Positions 55,934 through 64,000 of a stretch of DNA of 64,000 nucleotides are shown here, in pieces. A program made the translations under genes and the position numbers. Source of the DNA: G963664935 sp963664935 (GTDB taxonomy: Bacteria; Pseudomonadota; Gammaproteobacteria; Methylococcales; G963664935); assembly GCA_963664935.2 (NCBI GenBank), contig CAXXSE010000007.1, forward strand, positions 1,364,001-1,428,000, written 5' to 3'. Each line of letters opens with the position of its first letter. Position 1 is the stretch's first letter. The notes under the pieces are model-generated. The model searched no databases. It saw only the letters and a list, made by a program, of their open reading frames with translations, and was not told where the DNA came from.

Positions 55934-57622
55934 ATGTTTTTTGAAGCGTTAAGCGCGGTTCGCGATATAGGCCGTCTGCACGATCTCGCCTCAATCCTAA
56001 TCCGTTACGGGTTCGGAGACGTCGTGCGAAGAATGGGATTGGTGGATCTTTTGGCGCGCGCCGGTAGGGTACTGCATTGGAAGTATGCCCAGGAACAGCC
56101 TTACTTGGGACCGCCTGAGCGTGTCAGGAGGGCAATGGAAGAGATGGGACCTACTTTCATTAAGTTCGGGCAGATTCTGGCGACACGAGTTGATCTGTTT
56201 CCACCGGAATGGATTGAGGAATTCGAAAAACTTCAGGATCGAGTACCGCCGTTGCCGTTCAAGGCGATCCGTAAACAATTGGAAGAGGACTTGGGATTAC
56301 CCGTCAAAGAGGTATTCAAGTATTTCGAGGAAAATCCGCTGGCGGGGGCTTCAATCGCCCAAGTTCACCGCGCATGCCTACAAGATGGCACGGAAGTGGT
56401 CGTTAAAATCCGAAGACCGGCCATTCGAAAAACCATTGATGCGGATTTGCGCCTATTAGAACGCCTCGCAAAAATAGCTGAAAGTGAATTCGCTGAAATG
56501 CACCACTATCGACCACGGGATGTCATTCATCAGTTTACGCAATCCCTGTACCGCGAACTGGATTTGGCCGCGGAGTGCCGCAATGCAGAGCGAATGGCCG
56601 CTTATTTTGACGATGACCCGAACATTGTAATTCCCAATGTGTACTGGGAATGGGTCAGCGAAAGAGTCAATATTCAGCAATATATCGATGGATTTAATGG
56701 CCGTGATTTCACACTGTTAGAACAAGCCGGATTGGATCGCAAAATATTGGCGGCAACCGGAACCCAAGCTGTATTGAAAATGGTATTAGTCGCCGGCTTA
56801 TTCCATGCCGACCCCCATCCGGGAAATATCATATACCTGCCAAACAATCGGATAGCCTTTCTCGATTTCGGTATGGTCGGAAGGTTATCGGAATTTCGGC
56901 GCCATCAGGTTGTTAACCTGCTGCATGCTATGGTTGAACAAGATTCAAATTCGGTGGCGGACGTTCTTTTAGAGTGGGGGGGTGAAAAATTGATTGATGC
57001 CGAAACCTTGGCCACCGACGTCGAAACTCTGATTTATACTTACCATGGAGTGCCGCTCAAACGTCTGAATATCACCGATATCCTGTCCGACTTGGCGACT
57101 TTACTACGCGACCACCATCTTTCCCTGCCTCCGGATTTAACCATGCTGTTTAAGGCGCTGATTACACTGGAAGGCATGGGACGCCAACTTGATCCGGACT
57201 TCGATTTAGCTTCTGAAGCTGCCCCCTATCTAAAACAAGTCATTCTGGATCGCTACAAACCCGAAGTGTTGATCAAAAAGAGCCGCCGTAATGTCGTCGA
57301 ATTGATCGATTTATTCTCGGGCTTACCCCGGGACTTGCGTCGTTTAATAAAAGCGATGCGAAGCGGTGTACTCCGCATCAACATCGATATCACCCAGGTT
57401 GAACAATTTGGGCAACAAGTCGACAACGCCGCCAGCCGGCTTACGGTTGGCTTAATTACGGCATCATTAATTATTGGGTCATCCATAGTCATGACGGTCA
57501 CGGGAGGGCCTACTATTATGGGATTACCGGCCCTGGGGCTGCTTGGGTTCAGCGCCGCCGCAATTGGTGGAGTATGGGTGCTACTTTCTATTTTGAAAGG
57601 ATCCGGGACTAAAAACTCTTAG
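55934..57622 (+). CDS. ABC1/UbiB-family protein kinase-like protein
   Basis: The 562-residue protein has the family's KxGQ motif (FIKFGQILATRVDLFP), the Ala-rich loop (AGASIAQVHRA), catalytic HADPHPGNI, DFG (FLDFGMVG) and two C-terminal membrane helices (LTVGLITASLIIGSSIVMTV, GLPALGLLGFSAAAIGGVWV). UbiB-type proteins are atypical kinases/ATPases that support ubiquinone synthesis or isoprenoid-lipid handling. Since no ubi genes are near, the true ubiB may lie elsewhere and this could be a paralogue. Intact. Confidence 0.86.
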   Translation: MFFEALSAVRDIGRLHDLASILIRYGFGDVVRRMGLVDLLARAGRVLHWKYAQEQPYLGPPERVRRAMEEMGPTFIKFGQILATRVDLFPPEWIEEFEKLQDRVPPLPFKAIRKQLEEDLGLPVKEVFKYFEENPLAGASIAQVHRACLQDGTEVVVKIRRPAIRKTIDADLRLLERLAKIAESEFAEMHHYRPRDVIHQFTQSLYRELDLAAECRNAERMAAYFDDDPNIVIPNVYWEWVSERVNIQQYIDGFNGRDFTLLEQAGLDRKILAATGTQAVLKMVLVAGLFHADPHPGNIIYLPNNRIAFLDFGMVGRLSEFRRHQVVNLLHAMVEQDSNSVADVLLEWGGEKLIDAETLATDVETLIYTYHGVPLKRLNITDILSDLATLLRDHHLSLPPDLTMLFKALITLEGMGRQLDPDFDLASEAAPYLKQVILDRYKPEVLIKKSRRNVVELIDLFSGLPRDLRRLIKAMRSGVLRINIDITQVEQFGQQVDNAASRLTVGLITASLIIGSSIVMTVTGGPTIMGLPALGLLGFSAAAIGGVWVLLSILKGSGTKNS

Positions 57623-57783
57623 GGGAGGTAGGAGCAATTGCGGAATATCCTGCCGCATCCCGACGATCCGTTTTCACCCAGTTCCCGGTTTTCTTCGGAA
57701 GAAAGGATAGCCTTGCGAAGAATTAATAATCAATAATCTAATTCAAGCCCGAAACAAACAGACTAAACGGAATTGGAAACCGA

Positions 57784-59782
57784 ATGACATTTAAACTAAC
57801 CCTGGCTCGATTAGAAAGCCTATTATTAACCGCTTGCGATGACCTTCGTGGCAGCATGGATGCTAGCGAATATAAAGAATACATATTCGGAATGCTCTTC
57901 CTCAAGCGCGCCAGTGACCTGTTTGACCAAAGGTGGATTGAGATAAGAAAAGAATTAGCCAACAAAGGAATGGAGCCCGAAGATATTGAAGACGCACTAG
58001 CGGATCGGGATCGTTATTCCGGCAAGTACTTTTTCGTTCCGCCTCGTGCACGATGGAACCAAAGCTGGTATGAAGAAGTTATCGAAAATGGTAAAACTAC
58101 GGTTTTTCACCACCCCGCACTCAAACACGAGGGCCGTTTAGCCTCAGTCATGTCTCACGGCGTATTATTCCGTGGCGGTGAAGCGCGTAAACACTTTATT
58201 GAACAGGGCTATTTAGAAGCCGTTATCGGTTTACCCAGCAACCTGTTTTATGGCACCGGTATTCCCGCTTGTATTTTGGTGATGAACAAACAAGGTTCCG
58301 CCGAACGCAATGAAGTGTTATTCATCAATGCCGACCGCGAATACCGTGAAGGCAAAGCTCAAAATCACCTGCGTCCCGAAGATATTGACAAAATCATCCA
58401 CGCCTATCGCTCCGGTGAGGATATACCGGCTTACGCACGCCAAGTACCCAAGACGGAAATCGAAGCCGAAGATTACAACTGCAACATTAGCCGTTATGTG
58501 GATAACGCACCACCACCGGAGCCCCAAGATGTTCGGGCTCATTTACACGGCGGTGTACCGATTGCCGAGGTCGATAGCCTTGAACACTTTTGGTCTAACT
58601 ACCCACAATTGCGTGACGACTGTTTTGTGGCAAGGGACGAAAACTATCTGGATATAGCGCCCGGCATTGGTGAAAAAGGTGATATTGCCGACTTCGTCAG
58701 TACCCACCAAGGTGTGATGACTCGCCATACCGAATTTTTGCAACAGCTGGAATACTGGTAGCAGGCTAATCTGCCAATCGTTGAAGCCTTAGCGCCCGAT
58801 CCGGAAAATCAATACGAGCAATCCGGTAATGTTTATCTTATGCGTAGCAGCCTGCTAGACAGCATTGGCCGAGCACTGGCAACCTAAGAACTGCTAACCA
58901 CCTCACAAGTGCGTGGTGCATTTGCCAACTATATCGATCTACTCAAGGCCGACTTTAAATCCATTGCCGCCAGCGGCTGGGGGCCAGAACTGATCCCAGA
59001 CCAGGACATTCTGAAAGCTTGTTTCCCAAAGTGCTTGAAGACATGGAGCAGGCCCAAGCACGTTTGGCCGAACTGCAAGCCCTGTTTTCGGACGCCAGTG
59101 AAGAGGACTTTGAAGACACCGAAGACAGTGGCGTACTGCCAGGCGATGAAGTTAAAAGCAAAAAGGATGAACTCAAAACCGCCAACGCCGAATGGAAGAC
59201 CTAGCTTAAAACCGTGAAAGATCTGGTAGGCAATATTTTTGCTGAGATAAAAATCGCGGATCGACTACCTATCGGAGCCAAAAAAGCGACCTACTGCATC
59301 GAAGGGCTGATGAAAAAGAGCCTGAATTTGATAATGGTCAGCGCATTTTCGACTTGTCTGCGTGGGTGAAACATGACTCCGAATATTCCGCCCCACTGAC
59401 CGAGGTCATAGCGCAAGGCAAGCTCGCCTATCAACGGGCACAAACCATTATCCAAAGCCTGGAGCGTCATAAAGTGCTAGAGGATGAGGTTAAAATCCTC
59501 AAAGCAACGATCAAAGGTGTCGAAGGTAAAAGGGATGAACTAGTCGAAAGTGCTCGCGCGAAAATATCCAATGATGAAGCTCGTACTGTGATTATCGATC
59601 GGTTACGGATGGTATTGTTACAGACTTACCGCGCCTATTTACGTGCCGATCAACGTGCTTGTATTAAAGCGATTGAAAATCTTTGGGGGAAATACGCTGT
59701 TACGGCTAAGACGATTGAGGCGGAACGGGATGCTGCTTCGGAGGAGTTGAAGGGGTATATGGTGGAGTTGGGGTATGGGTGA
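57784..59782 (+). pseudogene. hsdM: type I restriction-modification methyltransferase gene, heavily decayed
   Basis: The N-terminal helical domain is present (DLRGSMDASEYKEYIFGMLF, GKYFFVPPRARWNQSW). The frame then jumps from HPALK straight to HEGRLASVMSHGVLFRGGEA, so the whole catalytic core (the G-x-G SAM site and NPPF motif) is deleted in frame. Downstream lesions are TAG 58759-58761, TAA 58885-58887, a frameshift near 59015, TAG 59202-59204 and a second frameshift near 59310. The last part (FDLSAWVKHDSEYSAPLTEV to MVELGYG) ends at 59782 and overlaps hsdS. The protein could not methylate DNA. Confidence 0.88.
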
Positions 59783-60821
59783 GTGGTATCAACATAAGTT
59801 AGATCAGTGTACTGAAATACTGGATCACATGCGTATTCCAGTAAATGAAGAAGAACGATCTAAAACTCCTGGAAACACCCCATATTATGTAGCCAATGGT
59901 CTTCAAGGCTTTATCGATGGCTGGATATTTGATGAACCACTTATTCTTATGGCTGAAGACGGTGGCTACTTCGACGAGTATTCTACGCGACCTGTTGCAT
60001 ACAAAATAACCGGAAAAAGCTGGATAAATAACCATGCTCATATTCTAAGGCCAAAAGAGAATTTTTATTTTGACTATCTGTTTTACTCTTTAGAGCATAA
60101 AAATATTATGCCCTTTATCAAAGGTGGTACAAGGGCAAAACTTAATCAAAAAGAGCTTAGGGAAATCGAAATCCATGCTCCAAAGAACAAACTTCGGCAG
60201 AAAAAAATAGCTACCATCCTACAAACCATCGAAAAAACCGAGGCGCTGATTGAAAAATACCACCAAATCAAAGCCGGCTTAATGCACGACCTGTTTACCC
60301 GTGGCATCACCGCCGATGGCAAACTCCGGCCTCCCAGAGAGCAGGCGCCAGAGTTGTATCAAGAAACGGCTATTGGGTGGATTCCGAAGGAGTGGATGAT
60401 TGTCCCCTTTGGGGACGTATCCGCCATTATTGACCCTCAACCTGATCATAGAACACCACCAGAACAACTTGATGGTGTGCCTTACATTGGGATTGGGGAT
60501 TTTGACAATTTCGGGGAACTTGACATTGATAATTGTCGAAAAATAGTTCCAGGAGCCTTTGAAAAGCAGAGAAGACGTTTTAACACACAACAAGGTGACA
60601 TTATTTTTGGAAAAATAGGGACAATCAGAAAACCCAAAGTGATATCCAAAGGAGATTATGCATTAAGTGCAAATGTTGTTTTGATAAAACCTTTTGTGAA
60701 TAGCTCTTACATACGATATTGCTTGGATACAAGTCATTTCCTTAAACAAATTTCAGATGTTACTAATACTACGTCTCAACCAGCTCTTGGAATTGAGAAA
60801 GTTAGAAGTCTACTTATCCTA

Positions 60822-62619
60822 CTCGTCAGTCACGAGTTCTATCCGATTTGACGTAACTATTCAGGCCCTGAATTCATTTTTTCGATGTGTCACCTCGACC
60901 AACGGAAGAAAGTCTTATCACCCATTGATAGCTCTGCGCTTTAAGATTGCCCACTGGTGTTCATAAAAGATGAGTAGTGTAGAAAATAGAAATCGATAAT
61001 TACGACTAGACATTTGCTAAAAAAACACGGATCCTTCTTTTCTTTGTAGAAGTACAGATGGAAGGAGGAGACCCCGTGCAACAGTATATTTCTCAGAGTT
61101 TAGAAAGCTTTCAAAGCGTTTTTTCCAGATCGAGTACTTGGTTGTTGTTCTGCGCCATTGTGATTGGATTTATGGGGGCAGGAGAAATGATCGGCGTGAC
61201 GTCGTTGTGTCGTTTCTGGCTATTAGATGAACTTGGTTATTACCGCTTGCTCCGTTTTTTTAGATCCAAAGCGTATGTCTATGGGGCGTTGCTCGATGCT
61301 TGGCAAGATTTTGTGAATCGCCAAGGAAAATCCGTTGAAGTAGCTGGACGAGCGATACTTCTGGGTGACCATACCGCGGTGATCAAAGATGGACGCAAGA
61401 TGCCCGGCGTGGTATCGATGCACGAGTCATCGGAGACGCAAACGAAACCCGGCTATTTTCGGGCCCAATGTTGGGGCAGCATTGGCATCTTGATCGGGTC
61501 GTTATCCGCTTGTTTTTGTTGTCCTTTGCAGCTTCAAATTCATCAGGGATGGGCTCATTTAGGGTTGAACGACGAGCGCGATAATCCATGTCGGATCAAG
61601 CTCACCGACCGCTTGGTGGCCATGGCGATTCATTTTGCGGTGACGAATCACTGTCTGTGTTATTTGGTGTTGGATGCCTTTTTTTCAACCGGGGGCGTAT
61701 TGCGAGCTTGCCACTATTATTCAATCCAGCATCAGGCGCGGTGGGTTGAGGTGCTGGTCAAAGCCAAGAATAGCTATGTGGGTTATTTCCCCGCGCCACC
61801 GAAACCCGCCTCTCGACCCGGACCTCAGCCGCTCTATGCGAGAAAGTGTGTTTAAGAGAATGCTTCGACCACCTTCATTTGTTTGAGACGGTGACCTGTC
61901 AAGTCTACGGTAAAACCGAATCCATCCGGGTTATGACGCTTACACTGTTATGGCGGCCCATCGCTGATCAGGTGTTATTTATTCTCGCCGTCACCTCAAA
62001 AGGCCCAATGGTTCTAATGAGTTCCGATTTAACGCTGTCAGCCATTGATGCCGTTGAACTGTATTGTGCTAGAACCCGCATTGAAATCATGTTCGCGATG
62101 TTAAAGCATGTGATCGGCGCCTTTAAATTTCGTTTTTGGACTAAAAAATTGCCAAAACATTCTAGACGCCCCTTTTCCAATCGTCTTCTCAAAGCCCCAC
62201 AGCCCCAGGATATTCATACCGTTCAAGCGTGCTGGCGAGCCTATGAAATCTTCGTGCTCTGTGCCTCCATTGCCTTGGGGTTAATGCAATTGATTGCGCT
62301 CCAGTATCAAGATACGATTTGGTCTGAGCACTCGCTTTATCTTCGCACTCAATCGCGTGATTTGCCATCGGAGAAAACCGTCAAGCAAATTTTAGCGCCA
62401 TTGTTCCTCAAACAATTCTTTCGACTTGAGGAAAATGGCATGATTCAACAGATCCGTGCCCGCTTGATGGCTGTTTCCGATGAAATAGATGACGATTAAA
62501 CTGAATGAGGCGTTCTATGCTCTAATTCTCTGCGATCTTCAAAATTTTTCATCAAACATACTACGATGGAGAGGGTAGTTTTGCCCCGCTTTTCTCGCTG
62601 TTAACTCACGACTGCCGAG
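60822..62619 (+). mobile_element. IS4-like insertion sequence inside hsdS
   Basis: The element of about 1798 bp has inverted ends CTCGTCAGTCACGAGTT and CTCGGCAGTCGTGAGTT (the latter as reverse complement at 62603-62619). It is flanked by the 8-bp direct repeat TTATCCTA (60814-60821 and 62620-62627). The target length fits the IS4 group. Confidence 0.85.
61058..62499 (+). pseudogene. IS4-like DDE transposase, frameshifted
   Basis: The first frame (61058-61855) has GDHTAVIKDGRKMPGVVSMH, matching the first catalytic Asp, and LVLDAFFSTGG, probably the second. It ends in LYARKCV. A one-base shift before 61846 gives VCLRECFDHLHLFETV and the Glu region CARTRIEIMFAMLKHVIGAF, ending at 62499. A programmed shift is not known for this group, so a lesion is more likely. 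Confidence 0.78.
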
Positions 62620-62802
62620 TTATCCTAAAACCTAAAAGGGATAGTGAAATGTCAAGCATAAGTGATCAACTAAACGCCTGCGACAAAAAAATAGAAACAC
62701 TCGCCTTAGATCATAAAAAATTAAGGAGCCAAAAATCCGGCCTAATGCACGACCTCCTAACCGGCAATGTCCTCGTTACTATTGATGAAACCGAGACGGC
62801 CC

Positions 62803-63220
62803 ATGCCGATTAACACTCCACCAGAAAGCCAAGGTGAATTCCTACTCTACAAGGCACAAGACGGAGCCATCAAGATCGATGTGTTTTTTCAGGACGAAAC
62901 AGTCTGGCTCACGCAAAAAGCACTGGCTGAGCTATTTGGTGTACAACGCCCATCGATCACCAAACACTTAAAAAACATCTTTGACACCAAGAAATTAGAG
63001 CCAAATTCAGTATGTTCCATTTTGGAATATACTGCCCCTGATGTAAAAACTATCGTACCCAGTACTACAACCTCGACGCCATTATCGCGGTAGGATATCG
63101 AGTTAACAGCTATCAAGCCACCCAATTCCGTATCTGGGCGACCCAACATCTGAAAGAGTTCATTATCAAAGGCTTTGTGTTGGACGATGAACGTCTCAAG
63201 CAAGGCGACCAGCTATTTTG
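62803..63220 (+). pseudogene. RhuM-family protein, frameshifted and truncated
   Basis: ATG 62803 overlaps the hsdS stop. The start (DGAIKIDVFFQDETVWLTQK, LFGVQRPSITKHLKNIF) is typical of RhuM proteins often found inside type I restriction loci. An indel in the A5 run near 63045 shifts the frame; the sense continues NYRTQYYNLDAIIAVGYRV and FVLDDERLKQGDQ. It then joins hsdR sequence near 63210 and the rest of rhuM is missing. Confidence 0.75.
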
Positions 63221-64000
63221 ACGGGTACATTGTCGATTACATTGGCTTAACGGAAAAGCTGACTGACGCATTGACTTTATACGCTGCCGCTGATGAACAA
63301 CAGGAACTGGCGCGGGGACTAAAAAACATTAGCTCGGAAATGCCTGTGCTAGAGGAGCGCTACCAACGTTTACTTCAATTGTTAGCGGATAATAAAATCG
63401 CGCAAGTTGGAGCGTTTGTTCAAGGGAAGGCGCCGAGCATTAACGCCGATGCCGTTATTGTGCATGAGGCGGTAAAACTATTAAAAGACGAAAAAATTCG
63501 TGCAGACTTTGATGTGTATTTGAAGAAATTCCTGATGAGTCTGGACATTATTCTACCCCATCAAGCCGCCAATCTTTACCGCGTACCCGCCAAGCGTTTT
63601 GGTTATATCCTACGTGTGGCCAAAGAGCGCTATAAAGATACAAGCCTAAGCCTTGGCGATGCAGGCGAGAAAGTAAAAGATCTAATTAACGAGCATCTAA
63701 TTAGTTTGGGCATTAACCCAAAAGTGCCTCCCGTTGAACTGTTAGCCGATGACTTTATAGAAAATTTGAATAAACATGCAGCTGGAAATGCCGAGGCAAA
63801 AGCCAGCGAAATGGAACATGCTATTCGCAAGCATTGCACGGTACATAGCGATGAAGACCCTGCCTTTTATAAAAGCCTGTCCGAGAAGGTGGAGAATTTA
63901 ATCGACCAACATCAACACCAATGGGAAAGCTTGCGGAAGAACTGGAAAAACTGCGGTCCGAAGCCATGCATGGCCGTAAAACGGGTGAGGACGGCATGAG
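63210..64000 (+). pseudogene. hsdR: type I restriction subunit gene, 5'-deleted and frameshifted (continues past the window)
   Basis: The sequence enters HsdR at YIVDYIGLTEKLTDAL, well past its nuclease and most of its motor domains, and runs through the C-terminal helical region (EERYQRLLQLLADN, LDIILPHQAANLYRVPAKRF, EMEHAIRKHCTVHSDEDP). At about 63930 a missing base shifts away from the family end; the sense frame reads LAEELEKLRSEAMHGRKTGE to the window edge. It has no nuclease or ATPase motif and cannot restrict DNA. Confidence 0.82.

Larger units (their letters stand above)
59775..62813 (+). pseudogene. hsdS: type I specificity subunit gene interrupted by an IS4-like element
   Basis: From ATG 59775, which overlaps the hsdM end, two target recognition domains are read (about 1-180 and 195-340), each followed by a conserved helix (LRQKKIATILQTIEKTEALI; the second lies after the insertion as QLNACDKKIETLALDHKKL). 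The IS entered at codon L-I-L (60822). Past its right end the frame resumes KPKRDSEMSSISDQ and stops at 62811-62813. Apart from the insertion I see no lesion, so this break is probably recent. Confidence 0.88.

Noticed and set aside
1..64000. Poor sequencing as the sole cause of frameshifts
   Set aside because: The 15 kb housekeeping block is error-free, and deletions, insertions with target duplications and substitutions are not sequencing noise. Single indels in A5 or T runs (43496, 63045) could still be errors.
1..64000. CRISPR array, tRNA or rRNA genes
   Set aside because: I saw no regularly spaced repeats and no cloverleaf or rRNA-like sequence when reading through the window.
57784..64000. 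A novel minimal restriction or defence system lacking methyltransferase motifs
   Set aside because: Every gene shows clear secondary damage relative to ordinary type I systems; it is a ruin rather than a new architecture.

Overview
The window looks like a mid-GC (roughly mid-40s percent by eye, not counted) gammaproteobacterial chromosome. The gene order atpIBEFHAGDC-glmU-glmS, a convergent hslVU pair, an OprO/P-type porin, an outer-membrane/periplasm gene content and a type I restriction locus all point that way. I cannot place it to genus. 

Layout. 1-8126 (minus strand): a phosphate/phosphonate-type sensing locus running porin, PhnD-like binding protein, HAMP-PAS histidine kinase, hybrid-like protein, Hpt protein, REC-PAS-GGDEF-EAL protein. 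8127-10419: a 240-bp MITE-like element, a lipoprotein, a cupin protein and repeat-bearing spacer. 10420-20096 (plus): an operon that encodes a TolQ/ExbB-type channel, two proteins with an ExbD/TolR-like 'FLD' membrane helix joined to a VWA domain, an FHA-like/PEGA/FGE-like protein, a TPR/PEGA protein, lipoproteins and a beta-barrel fragment. 20132-22981: decayed fragments, an alpha/beta hydrolase and a DedA/LssY protein. 23172-37469: intact housekeeping block (CBS protein, ATP synthase, GlmU, GlmS, HslUV, DUF4126, M48 protease). 37618-42566: two toxin-antitoxin modules, decayed genes, a group II intron remnant and transposase remnants. 42654-48858: beta-barrel, nine-CXXCH cytochrome, di-heme-b-like membrane protein and an Fe-S/FAD oxidoreductase. 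49019-53162: IS630 element, Sel1/ankyrin gene, third toxin-antitoxin module. 53272-57622: HTTM protein, DUF6781-like protein, ABC1/UbiB kinase. 57784-64000: a wrecked type I restriction-modification locus with an IS4-like insertion and a rhuM-hsdR deletion joint.

The most striking property is uneven decay. About fifteen genes outside the housekeeping block carry in-frame stops (all three stop codons occur), frameshifts, deletions or insertions, whereas 21713-37469 shows none. A 193-226 bp MITE with long terminal inverted repeats sits inside two genes 40 kb apart, with target duplications. A 29-bp direct repeat brackets one toxin-antitoxin pair.

The best candidate for an undescribed system is the 10420-19647 operon. 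I read it as a proton-driven TolQ/ExbB-ExbD-like motor whose two D-like subunits end in VWA domains, with a scaffold of FHA-like, PEGA, TPR and FGE-like parts. It is damaged in this genome, so intact homologues would have to be studied elsewhere.
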